DNA of 26,019 nucleotides from Treponema sp. (GTDB taxonomy: Bacteria; Spirochaetota; Spirochaetia; Treponematales; Treponemataceae), in assembly GCA_016296655.1 (NCBI GenBank), contig JAEDIW010000037.1, positions 1-26,019 on the forward strand. Direction: 5' to 3'. The first letter of the stretch is position 1. The number at the start of each line of letters is the position of its first letter. The notes beneath the pieces were generated by a model, which saw only the letters and a list, made by a program, of their open reading frames with translations, was not told the origin of the DNA and ran no database searches. Positions 15,231 to 22,837 of the stretch are shown one piece after another. The translations under genes and the position numbers were made by a program.

Positions 15231-16856
15231 TTATCTGGTTAAGATTTTGTACATGGGATTATTGTCTGGACATAGTTCAAGAATATGTCTTTCGCAGGGA
15301 AGAACTTCTGTAGGGTCATGTGTTACATGAAGGAGCGTTGTTGTTCCACTTTCTGCAATTGTTTCAAGAAGATTCAGGACTTTTTCGCGGAAATTTTCGT
15401 CCAAACCGTGACATGGTTCATCAAGGATGAGGATGGAAGGACATTTTACGGCTGCCCGCAAAATGAGCAGTGCTCTCTGCTCTCCGTAGCTCAAGCTGCT
15501 GAAAGTGTCTTTTTCACGGCCTGCAAATCCGCCGAGTTTAAGCCACTTTTGTGCGGCAACTATTTCTACATCGCTTTTTTGCTCGTAAAGACCGATGGAG
15601 TCATGAAAGCCTGAAATGATAACTGATTCCAAATCTGTGCCGCCAAGCATTCTGTATTCTACATGCATGCGGTAGGAAACAATGCCGAGTTTGGCTTTTA
15701 TTTCCCAAACAGTTTCTCCAGAACCTCGGCGGTTGCCAAAAAGCGAAACATCATTGCAGAAAACCTGCATGTTGTCGCCGGTAATTAATTCCAAAAATGT
15801 TGTTTTGCCAGAACCGTTTGGTCCTCGGATAAGCCAGTGTTCGCCTTTGTTTAATGTCCATGTCAAATGGTCAAGAACTGTATGTCCGTCCCAGCCGACT
15901 GTAACATTTTTCATTTGAACGAGAGGGATTTTACTTTTCTGCGAATGGAGTTCATCTGTACTTAAATCTAGGGACTGCTCGTTTAATGTTGAAACCTCTT
16001 CAGAAAAAGCCTGCCTTTCTGCCTGCAATGTTGTGTCTGCGTTTGCTTTGCGCTGTTCCAGAACGGCTTCATATTCTGCTTTTTTTCCGCAGAAACTTAC
16101 TGCTCCACCTGAAAATTCAAGAACATCTGTAATAGCTGGAGGAATTTCTGAATAGCGTTCCATTGCAAGAATTATTACAGGCAGACTGCTGTCTTTCGTA
16201 GAAGGATTTTCTGAAAGCTGGGATTTTACGATTTCATTGAAGAAATTTAATAAAATTGTGCGGCTTCCTGCGTCAAGGCCTGCAAAAGGGTCGCTTAAAA
16301 TCAAAAGTTTTTTCTGCGCCAGAAGGGCATGGCATAAAAGAGTTCGCCGAATTTCTCCTGTGGACATATATTTGAGGCCTCTGTCCAGAATTTTATTAAT
16401 TCCGCAAAGTTGCACAAATTTATTTGTGTCGAGTGTTTGAGATTCCTGTGGCAAAGGTTCTCCTTTTTTTAAATTTTTTCCTGTCAGCGCTTGAGTTAGA
16501 AAAAATCTGCCAGAACGACCTTTGTCAATGCCTCCTTCAATGTATTCACTTTCGTCATTTGCACGTTCTTCTTCTATTAATGATGCCGCCCGTTCTAGTG
16601 AAACTATTTCTGCAGAATCTTTAAAAAAATTGAAAAAAATGCCGTTTTCTGTTTTTTCTGTTAAATCTGCGCAGTTAGGAATGATTTGTTCCTGTCCTGC
16701 CAGCATTTTTAGGAATTCGGCTTTTCCGCTGCCGTTTGCTCCTGTAACAAGCCAGGCCTGAGCGGTTTGCATCTGCCAGTTTAGTTGGGAAATCAGAATT
16801 TTTTGATGGTTTTGAATACGGCAGTTGTTTATTTTTATAAGAATATTGCTTTCCAT
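15231..16856 (-). CDS. ABC protein with two ATPase domains (ModF-like), first domain degenerate
   Basis: 541 residues, two ABC ATPase domains and no membrane segment, as in ModF/PhrA-like proteins. Domain 2 is canonical: Walker A GPNGSGKTT (near 345-353), signature LSYGEQ, Walker B ILILDEP, H-loop HVTHD. Domain 1 is altered at four key sites: Walker A GANGSGKAE (Ala46 for Ser/Thr), signature STGEIRR, Walker B LLILSDP (Ser188-Asp189 in place of Asp-Glu), and Glu233 at the H-loop. It probably binds but hardly hydrolyses ATP in that site. The transport partner, if any, is unknown. It precedes the CLC-F gene by 10 bases in one unit. Confidence 0.88.
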   Translation of the reverse strand: MESNILIKINNCRIQNHQKILISQLNWQMQTAQAWLVTGANGSGKAEFLKMLAGQEQIIPNCADLTEKTENGIFFNFFKDSAEIVSLERAASLIEEERANDESEYIEGGIDKGRSGRFFLTQALTGKNLKKGEPLPQESQTLDTNKFVQLCGINKILDRGLKYMSTGEIRRTLLCHALLAQKKLLILSDPFAGLDAGSRTILLNFFNEIVKSQLSENPSTKDSSLPVIILAMERYSEIPPAITDVLEFSGGAVSFCGKKAEYEAVLEQRKANADTTLQAERQAFSEEVSTLNEQSLDLSTDELHSQKSKIPLVQMKNVTVGWDGHTVLDHLTWTLNKGEHWLIRGPNGSGKTTFLELITGDNMQVFCNDVSLFGNRRGSGETVWEIKAKLGIVSYRMHVEYRMLGGTDLESVIISGFHDSIGLYEQKSDVEIVAAQKWLKLGGFAGREKDTFSSLSYGEQRALLILRAAVKCPSILILDEPCHGLDENFREKVLNLLETIAESGTTTLLHVTHDPTEVLPCERHILELCPDNNPMYKILTR

Positions 16857-16863
16857 GGAACGA

Positions 16864-16872
16864 AGTATAGCA
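16864..16872 (-). promoter_or_regulatory. Extended -10 promoter of the ABC-CLC unit
   Basis: On the minus strand TGCTATACT, an extended -10 box, lies 7 bases before the ATG. No clear -35 box is seen 17 bases further up. Transcription from here would start at the start codon itself. Confidence 0.5.
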
Positions 16873-16916
16873 CAATTGGTTTAAAAAGTAATTCTGGATT
16901 CCTGTAAAAACTTGTG

Positions 16917-16945
16917 TTGAAAGTGTTTTTTTATGCCGATAAACT
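16917..16945 (+). promoter_or_regulatory. Promoter of the YD-repeat gene
   Basis: TTGAAA (16917-16922), a 17-base spacer and TAAACT (16940-16945) predict a start near 16952. The transcript would then begin about 8 bases before the structured element at 16960 and carry it as leader. Confidence 0.5.
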
Positions 16946-16959
16946 GATGAACTGATTTT

Positions 16960-17110
16960 GGGCAAGGGATTGTAAGGGCGGCGTAGCCGTTCCGTAGTGA
17001 GCTGAAAGCGAACGTAGGAATGGAATGCGCAGGCATGGAACCCTGAAAAGCCCGGTTCCTGTACTTGAAAAGTGCAGGAATGACCCCGAAAAAATAAGAA
17101 TAATATTTTT
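16960..17110 (+). repeat. Structured intergenic element, copy 1
   Basis: About 150 bases that share a plan with 21892-22033. It begins GGGCAAGGGATTG, then a CGGC-GTA-GCCG hairpin (16979-16989), a GTAGTGAGC block, the flank AAAAGCCCG, an 11-bp hairpin with a GAA loop (17056-17080), then CCCGAAAA and an AT-rich end with AATAATATTT. It ends just before the ribosome site of the next gene. It is far richer in G and C than the flanking sequence. It is either a dispersed repeat or an RNA leader; no known riboswitch class fits. Confidence 0.7.
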
Positions 17111-17127
17111 AGTCTTGGGAGGCTTTT

Positions 17128-17970
17128 ATGAGTAAAAAATCGCTTTTTATGTTGCTGCTGATTATAATTCCTGTGTATCAAATGGTCGCAGAATCTCCTT
17201 TTTTTGCAGTGAAGGGGAAAGTTAAGTCTTATACAAAGACGGAATATGTAATTTCTCAAAAATTTGGGGATTATTTTAGAACTCCGAATGTGCTTTACAC
17301 ATATAAATATGACGAAAAAGGTCGTGAAACTGAGTGTCTTGAAATGAGTGCAAACGGAACTCTTTTGAGTAAGACTGTAAATTCTTACGATGAAAAAGGG
17401 CTTTTGACTTCAATTGTAAGTACTGATGGTTCAAATGTGGCTGAATGGCGTATTGCTTATACTTACAATGAGGAAGGACTGCTTGTAGACGAGTCTGAAT
17501 TTAATAAAAATGATGAACTTTCTGGAAGAACAATAACAAAATATTCTGAGGATAAGTCAAGGATTGAAGAATCTTCTTATAATGAAAAAGGGGAACTTAT
17601 CTGGAAAAATATTTGTAAATTTGATGTGGCTTTGAACAGAAAGCTTGAAGAAAAGCAGTATTTTGCTGATGGGGCTTTGGATCAGAAGCTTGCTTATATT
17701 TACAATGATGAAGGTTTGCTGACAGAAATTGACAGTAGTGACAGCAAGGGAAATGTTACGAAAAAAACGCTTTTTAGATTTAACGAAAAGGGGCAGAATA
17801 CTGAAACTGCAACTTACAATATTGTGACTGGCACGGAAGAAAGAGAAATGTACCGTTATGATGAGGCTGGCGAAAATATTGTCCGTGTAACTGTATATAA
17901 TGTTGCAAATAAGTTTGATACGGTTGTAAATGAGCTTGTGGGTATGAGCGAATACAAGTACGAAAAATAG
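17128..17970 (+). CDS. Secreted YD/RHS-like repeat protein
   Basis: 280 residues with a signal peptide (SLFMLLLIIIPVYQMVAES, cleavage near residue 22). The mature part consists of about seven beta-strand repeats of 25-35 residues with the pattern YxYDEKGRxxE, seen as YKYDEKGRETE, NSYDEKGLLTS, YTYNEEGLLVD, SSYNEKGELIW, YIYNDEGLLTE, FRFNEKGQNTE and YRYDEAGENIV. This resembles YD/RHS repeats, but the toxin core of full RHS proteins is missing. It is likely periplasmic or on the surface; binding or structural role is a guess. GGGAGG lies 5 bases before the ATG. It is the first gene after the structured leader and lies 39 bases before the LysM gene. Confidence 0.8.
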   Translation: MSKKSLFMLLLIIIPVYQMVAESPFFAVKGKVKSYTKTEYVISQKFGDYFRTPNVLYTYKYDEKGRETECLEMSANGTLLSKTVNSYDEKGLLTSIVSTDGSNVAEWRIAYTYNEEGLLVDESEFNKNDELSGRTITKYSEDKSRIEESSYNEKGELIWKNICKFDVALNRKLEEKQYFADGALDQKLAYIYNDEGLLTEIDSSDSKGNVTKKTLFRFNEKGQNTETATYNIVTGTEEREMYRYDEAGENIVRVTVYNVANKFDTVVNELVGMSEYKYEK

Positions 17971-18009
17971 AAATTTGCAGTAGAAGAAACCTTTTGTAAG
18001 AGGATGATT

Positions 18010-19650
18010 ATGAGTAAATCAATAGGAATAAAACTTGCCGACGGAACATTTTATCCGATTCTTGAAGAGGGTGTTCCTGCAAAAAAGAGAATGGAATTAA
18101 CGACGGTAAAGGACAATCAGGAAACTGTTCAGGTTGATTTGTACCGTTCAGAAAATGGTTCCATGGAAGATGCGGAATATGTTGATTCTCTTCAAATTGA
18201 AAATTTGATTGCTCATCCGAATGGGGAACCATCCCTTGCTTTTGAAATTTCTTTAGATGAAGAGAATAAACTTTCTGCACAGATTTGCGACCCGGAATCT
18301 GGTGGAAAAAGCAATATTTCTATAACTTTGGTTACAAGAAATGAAAATGAGCGGGAATCGCCTGCAAATTTTGAGTTGAATTCTGCGGATTATGTTGAAA
18401 CCAATGAGATGCCTGTTTCTACTGAAGAACTGAATATGCCTGTGCCTGAACTTTCAGATTCTGCCGATGAAGTTCCTGATGTTGTTGACAGCTCATTAAG
18501 TGATGACTTTGCTTTGCCGCCTGAGATGGCTGATATTTCTTCTGATTTTGACGGTCTGGAGAATGATGAATCGACTAATGAAGTAAATGGCAGTTCTGAA
18601 GTTCCTGTTGATTTTTCTGTTGAGGACAGTCAGGCTCAGAAAGAAAAAACTTTTGGTGATGATATGTTTTCTGAGGATTTTTCTGAATCAAAGCCGAAGG
18701 GTCTGCTTGCAGCAGCTTCTGCTATGAAGGAAAACAAGGATTTGCCAGAAGTTCAGTCGGTTGATTTGCCTGATATTGATTTTAACGAAACAGTGCCGCT
18801 TGAGGCGGAAAATGATACAGCTTCTTCAGATGCCTTTAAAGCTTTTGATGATGAAAAAACAGGCCTCTTTGATTTGCCTGATTTTGACAGTATTGATTTG
18901 TCTGATACTCCGACAGAGCAGACTTTTTCAGCTGGAGCTGGAGAAGAGCTTGCCAAAAAGGCTTTGGGGTCTGATGAGCTTGCTTCTATGGATTTTGATT
19001 CTTTGTCTGACAATGCTGGAAATTCCTATGATTTTTCAGACAGTTTTTCTGTTGGTGGGACTGATTTTAGTTCTGATTCTTCTGCTGATGGAAAAGACAG
19101 TTATGATTTTTCTGTCTTTGATGATGAAAAAGATAAGGACAGAGAATATAGCGGATGTGAAGAAAATTCAAAAAAAACAAAAAGGGCGGCGGTTATTTGC
19201 GTAATCTGTGCAGTTATCTGCATTGTAATGACTTTGCTTTTCCTGTTTGTGATTCCGACAAAATTGAATCTTGCAAAGGCAAAATCAGGAGAAAAAGCTT
19301 TGCCTGTTTCTGAATCTCCAGCTCTTGTCATTAAACCTGAAGAAACTGAAGAAAAACCAGTTGAAAAAGAAATTCCTGCGCCTGTAGAAAAACTGGTGAT
19401 TGTTCCTGCAAAAGAAAATCAGATTGTGGTCGCCCCTGTTGAACAGATTGTTCCGACTGTTCCTGTTGCAAAAACTTCTGTAAAAAAAGAAAACATTCAG
19501 TATAAAATCCGTTGGGGCGACACTTTGTGGGATATTTCTGATGCATATTACAGAACTCCATGGAAATATAGCAAAATTGCCAACTATAACAGAATTAGGA
19601 ATCCAGATTATATTATTTCTGGAACGACAATCATCATCCCTGCTGAATGA
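18010..19650 (+). CDS. Acidic membrane protein with C-terminal LysM domain
   Basis: 546 residues. I choose the ATG at 18010 because AAGAGG (17998-18003) is 6 bases upstream of it and abuts the alternative ATG at 18004. The first ~380 residues are soluble and strongly acidic, full of Asp/Ser/Phe runs such as SLSDNAGNSYDFSDSF. A single membrane segment (VICVICAVICIVMTLLFLFV) follows a Lys-Lys-Arg stretch, so the N-terminus is inside. A Pro/Glu/Val-rich linker leads to a LysM domain (YKIRWGDTLWDISDAYYRTP ... IISGTTIIIPAE) in the periplasm, which should bind peptidoglycan. Its stop overlaps the start of the lytic transglycosylase gene (ATGA). Confidence 0.88.
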   Translation: MSKSIGIKLADGTFYPILEEGVPAKKRMELTTVKDNQETVQVDLYRSENGSMEDAEYVDSLQIENLIAHPNGEPSLAFEISLDEENKLSAQICDPESGGKSNISITLVTRNENERESPANFELNSADYVETNEMPVSTEELNMPVPELSDSADEVPDVVDSSLSDDFALPPEMADISSDFDGLENDESTNEVNGSSEVPVDFSVEDSQAQKEKTFGDDMFSEDFSESKPKGLLAAASAMKENKDLPEVQSVDLPDIDFNETVPLEAENDTASSDAFKAFDDEKTGLFDLPDFDSIDLSDTPTEQTFSAGAGEELAKKALGSDELASMDFDSLSDNAGNSYDFSDSFSVGGTDFSSDSSADGKDSYDFSVFDDEKDKDREYSGCEENSKKTKRAAVICVICAVICIVMTLLFLFVIPTKLNLAKAKSGEKALPVSESPALVIKPEETEEKPVEKEIPAPVEKLVIVPAKENQIVVAPVEQIVPTVPVAKTSVKKENIQYKIRWGDTLWDISDAYYRTPWKYSKIANYNRIRNPDYIISGTTIIIPAE

Positions 19651-21788
19651 AAATTTTACACTATCTTGGAATAGATTTTGATGCAATGGATTTTTTCTGG
19701 CGAATTTGCAGGAAAATAAAGGTTTTATTTGTAATTCTCGTTATTTTTCCTCTTTTTTCGTGTTCTTCGGAAAATGTTTCCCTGCAAAAGAAATATGGAA
19801 ACGATGCGTTTTATTTTCTGGGCTTGCAAAATCTTGAAAATGGAAATAAGAAAGAAGCTTTGAGGTTTTTTAGCAAGGGAGTCAGGCAGGGAGGTTTGTA
19901 TACTGCCAGACTGAGTGCTGAAGAGCTTACAAAAATTGGAACTGTACAGGAAAAACTTGCTGCCTGTGAAAATCTTGTGGATAAGTATGATGATGAAAAA
20001 GCTCTTTTGCTTTATGCCAAAAACATGAGCGAACAGAAAGAATTTTCTTATATCATTCAAAAGACAGAAAATGTTGATTTGGAAAAATCTTCAAATTCTC
20101 TGGTTGCTTTAAGGCTGTACGCCATGGCAGCAAGGCAGGATTCAAGGCTTGAGGAAAGCATTTACAGGTGGTACATTTCCAGGAATTTTTCTCAGGATCA
20201 TCTGGATTTTTTTAGAAAAGGTCAGGGCTCGATTACAGATTCTGATATTGAAGAAATAATAAAATTCCGGGTGATGGTGTTTTTGAGGAATTATAAAGAA
20301 GCTTACAGTCTGCTTGAAAAAATTCTTTTGATTATTCAGAAAAATGAAAAGTTATTGCTGGAAAAGATGCTGATTTCAGATTTTGGAAAAGTATGCCTTT
20401 TTGGAAGCCAGAATTGGCTGGAAAATGCAGCTTTTTTTGAAAAACTTGCCCGGCAAATGAAAGATGCAGGAAATTCTGAGTGTGAATATTATGCCTGTTT
20501 TTATGCAGGTCGGCTGTATGATAAGACTGGGGGTTTTTATACCCGGTCTGCAGTAAACTTTGAAAGGGCAATGGAATGTTCTGCTTCTGATTTTCAGTTT
20601 GATAATGCTTTATGGTATCTGCTCAATTTGAATCTTGGAATTTCTACAGACAGGGCGATAAAGGTTTTGGAAAAATACAGCGGTCAGTGGCATGACTGTG
20701 AATATTTTTCTGATTTTTTGGATACGATGTCAGTACTTTTGTTTTCTGCGCATAAATGGAATGATTTTTACCGGGTTTTCAAAATAATTGAAGATTTTGC
20801 GGAAAACAGGATTTGTGCAAAATATGCGTATTTGAGTGCAAGGTTGATGGAAGAAGGTCTTGCAGAAAATTCTACAGAAGAAATAAAACAGTTGTTTTTA
20901 AAGACTGTTGATTTTAATGACAGTTATTACAAAATTCTTGCAATGCGGGCATTGAAGCTGCCTTCTCAGGATGTTGCGCAGAAAATGCTTTTTACAAAGC
21001 CCAAGAAAAAATTCGTCAGGGATGAAGAAGCTGAAAAAATTCTGCGTGGGTTTGCTGATTTTGGTTTTCCGCAGCGGATGTATGGGTTTTGGGAAGTTTT
21101 ATATGCTGAAAAGATTCCTCTGAGTCAGGAGATTTTAAAAGATACAGCTTATTTTATGGCAAAATGCCCTGAGCAGATTGAAAATAATATGTATAAAAGC
21201 ATAAGGATTGCTTCAATTGCTGCAAATGAAAGTGAAAAGCCGGTTTCAGTTGAGCTTTTGAAGCTTGCCTATCCGCAGAATTATTATAATTTAGTTGCAC
21301 AGGCAAGTGCAGAGTTTGGGCTTGAAGAAAAAATCATGTACGCACTTATTCGAAGCGAAAGTTTTTTTAATCCAGAGATAAAAAGCTTAGCTGGTGCTGT
21401 AGGTTTGACACAACTTATGAACGCTACGGCTGGTGATGTTGCCAAAAAACTTAAGGTTAAGGAATTTGATTTGGCTGATCCTGCGGTAAATATTCGGTTT
21501 GGAGCATATTATTTAAGCAGTCTTATTCAGCGCTTGGACGATAATTCTCTTGCGGCAGCGTTTGCCTATAATGGAGGCATTACGAGAGTCCGCAGGTGGA
21601 TTTCAAATTCCTGCAAGGAACTTGGATTTGCAAAGAATGAGCTGCCTATGGATTTATTTTTGGAAACAGTGCCATTTGAAGAAACCCGTGAATATGGGCG
21701 TAAAATTGTTTCGGCTTCTGCAATGTACGGATGGCTTTATTATGATATTTCACCTGTGGAAACTGCACAGAAATTGTTGAAAAATTGA
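19647..21788 (+). CDS. Lytic transglycosylase (SLT) lipoprotein
   Basis: 713 residues. A basic stretch and hydrophobic segment ending LFVILVIFPLFSC look like a lipoprotein signal with the lipid-bearing Cys, so the protein should sit in a membrane facing the periplasm. A long helical, TPR-like superhelix follows (to about residue 545), as in Slt70. The C-terminal SLT domain has the catalytic glutamate in ALIRSESFFNPEIKSLAGA, then VGLTQLMNATA and AFAYNGGITRVRRW. It cleaves the glycan strand to anhydro-muropeptides. The start overlaps the LysM stop; an internal ATG at 19686 would give a more typical lipoprotein signal and is a real alternative. A terminator follows. Confidence 0.9.
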   Translation: MKILHYLGIDFDAMDFFWRICRKIKVLFVILVIFPLFSCSSENVSLQKKYGNDAFYFLGLQNLENGNKKEALRFFSKGVRQGGLYTARLSAEELTKIGTVQEKLAACENLVDKYDDEKALLLYAKNMSEQKEFSYIIQKTENVDLEKSSNSLVALRLYAMAARQDSRLEESIYRWYISRNFSQDHLDFFRKGQGSITDSDIEEIIKFRVMVFLRNYKEAYSLLEKILLIIQKNEKLLLEKMLISDFGKVCLFGSQNWLENAAFFEKLARQMKDAGNSECEYYACFYAGRLYDKTGGFYTRSAVNFERAMECSASDFQFDNALWYLLNLNLGISTDRAIKVLEKYSGQWHDCEYFSDFLDTMSVLLFSAHKWNDFYRVFKIIEDFAENRICAKYAYLSARLMEEGLAENSTEEIKQLFLKTVDFNDSYYKILAMRALKLPSQDVAQKMLFTKPKKKFVRDEEAEKILRGFADFGFPQRMYGFWEVLYAEKIPLSQEILKDTAYFMAKCPEQIENNMYKSIRIASIAANESEKPVSVELLKLAYPQNYYNLVAQASAEFGLEEKIMYALIRSESFFNPEIKSLAGAVGLTQLMNATAGDVAKKLKVKEFDLADPAVNIRFGAYYLSSLIQRLDDNSLAAAFAYNGGITRVRRWISNSCKELGFAKNELPMDLFLETVPFEETREYGRKIVSASAMYGWLYYDISPVETAQKLLKN

Positions 21789-21795
21789 TGAGGAT

Positions 21796-21847
21796 AAAAA
21801 GCTGTTTGGTTTTTATTTAAAAATCTAGCCGAAAAGCTTTTTTTTAT
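21796..21847 (+). terminator. Terminator after the lytic transglycosylase gene
   Basis: AAAAAGCT pairs with AGCTTTTT, enclosing further pairing (TTTTT-ATTT-AAAAA and GG/CC), and the 3' arm runs into eight Ts. It starts about 8 bases past the stop codon. Confidence 0.65.
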
Positions 21848-21891
21848 GTATGTTTTAACAGTTGGTTTTTAGTTTTTTTGTAAGATTTCCT

Positions 21892-22033
21892 GCGGCAAGG
21901 ATTGAAGTACCTGCGTAGCAGTCCCGAGCGTAGCGAGTGGATGAGCCGCTTTAAGACGGCGAAGTACGGAAAGCCTGTTTTTTGCGGTTAACCGCAAAAA
22001 GCCGCCCGAAAAGAAAATTAAAATAATATTTGA
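21892..22033 (+). repeat. Structured intergenic element, copy 2
   Basis: About 140 bases sharing the plan of 16960-17110: GCGGCAAGGATTG, a CTGC-GTA-GCAG hairpin (21911-21921), a CCCGAGCGTAGCGAG block, the flank AAAGCCTG, a perfect 22-bp palindrome (21979-22000), CCCGAAAA, and an AT-rich end with AATAATATTT. It stops 8 bases before the ribosome site of the NifU gene. Both hairpins differ in sequence from copy 1 but keep pairing. The remainder of the 260-base gap is the terminator and a T-rich stretch with a weak TAAGAT -10-like box. Confidence 0.7.
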
Positions 22034-22051
22034 TTTTTATGGGAGAATATG

Positions 22052-22300
22052 ATGGAAGAGCAGAATAAAGGTTCTCTTGAGGACAGAATTAAGGAAGCTT
22101 TGGAGAAATTCCGGCCTTATTTGCAGTCTGAAGGCGGAGATATGGAATTTTTGGGCGTTGATGCTGAAAATAAGGTTCATGTTAAGCTTGTTGGTGCATG
22201 CGGAAGCTGTCCAATGGCAACGATGACTTTGAAGATGGGAATTGAGGAGTATCTGAAAGATGCTGTCCCTGAAGTTACAGAAGTAGTACAGGATGCATAA
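22052..22300 (+). CDS. NifU-like Fe-S scaffold/carrier protein (Nfu domain)
   Basis: 82 residues forming a single Nfu (NifU C-terminal) domain: KEALEKFRPYLQSEGGDMEF, then HVKLVGACGSCPMATMTLKMGIEEYL. The CxxC in GACGSCPMA binds a 4Fe-4S cluster at the dimer interface for delivery to target enzymes. Of two adjacent ATGs I take the second (22052), 6 bases from GGGAG; the first at 22049 is only 3 bases from it. The gene ends directly against the SlyD-like gene (TAA then ATG), so the two are translated together. The structured element ends 8 bases before its ribosome site. Confidence 0.92.
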   Translation: MEEQNKGSLEDRIKEALEKFRPYLQSEGGDMEFLGVDAENKVHVKLVGACGSCPMATMTLKMGIEEYLKDAVPEVTEVVQDA

Positions 22301-22837
22301 ATGAAAATTTCACAGAACACAGTTGTAAGTATTGATTACACAGTAAAAGACAGTGCCGGAAATGTAATAGATTCGTCTAGTGGTGGACTTCCTTTGGAAT
22401 ATATTCATGGAACTGGCCGGCTTATTACGGGGCTTGAAAAGGAACTTGAAGGAAAGAGTGAAGGAGATGCTTTTTCAGTAGAAATTGCTCCCAAAGATGC
22501 TTATGGAGAGTATGATGAATCTCTTTTGATAGAAGTTCCGCGTTCGAATTTTGATACTGATGCAGAAATTAAGGTTGGCATGAAGTTTCATGCAACTTCA
22601 CCAGGTGGCCCTGCAATTGTAAAGGTAACAAAGGTTACTGATGAAACTGTCACTGTTGATGCAAATCACGAATTGGCTGGAAAAACTTTGTTTTTTGACG
22701 TAAAGGTTGTAAGTGTTCGGGAAGCAACAGAAGATGAATTGAATCCTCCTTCTGGATGTGGCGGCGGCTGTGGTGGTTGTGGCAGCGGTGGCTGCGGAGG
22801 CGGCTGTTCAGGTGGCTGCGGAGGTTGCGGCGAGTAG
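22301..22837 (+). CDS. slyD: SlyD-like FKBP prolyl isomerase with Cys/Gly metal-binding tail
   Basis: 178 residues. The FKBP domain starts VVSIDYTVKDSAGNVIDSS and GLPLEYIHGTGRLITGLEKELEG; an inserted chaperone flap (VEIAPKDAYGEYDESLL ... GMKFHATSPGGPAIVKV) and the SlyD-typical VDANHELAGKTLFFDVKVV follow. The last 28 residues are nearly all Gly and Cys, with seven Cys in the pattern CGGGCGGCGSGGCGGGC and on. E. coli SlyD has a His/Cys tail for nickel; here the tail is Cys-only, so soft metals or zinc are more likely. Paired with a Fe-S carrier, it may help metal protein maturation (inference). Its 3' end overlaps the convergent aroK by 30 bases. Confidence 0.9.
   Translation: MKISQNTVVSIDYTVKDSAGNVIDSSSGGLPLEYIHGTGRLITGLEKELEGKSEGDAFSVEIAPKDAYGEYDESLLIEVPRSNFDTDAEIKVGMKFHATSPGGPAIVKVTKVTDETVTVDANHELAGKTLFFDVKVVSVREATEDELNPPSGCGGGCGGCGSGGCGGGCSGGCGGCGE

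Noticed and set aside
16857..17127. Fluoride riboswitch for the CLC-F unit
   Set aside because: The characteristic GATG, CCGCC and pseudoknot pattern was not found on the minus strand, and the likely promoter leaves no room for a leader.
17128..17970. Full RHS toxin
   Set aside because: Only YD-like repeats are present; there is no RHS core motif or C-terminal toxin domain, and no immunity gene follows.
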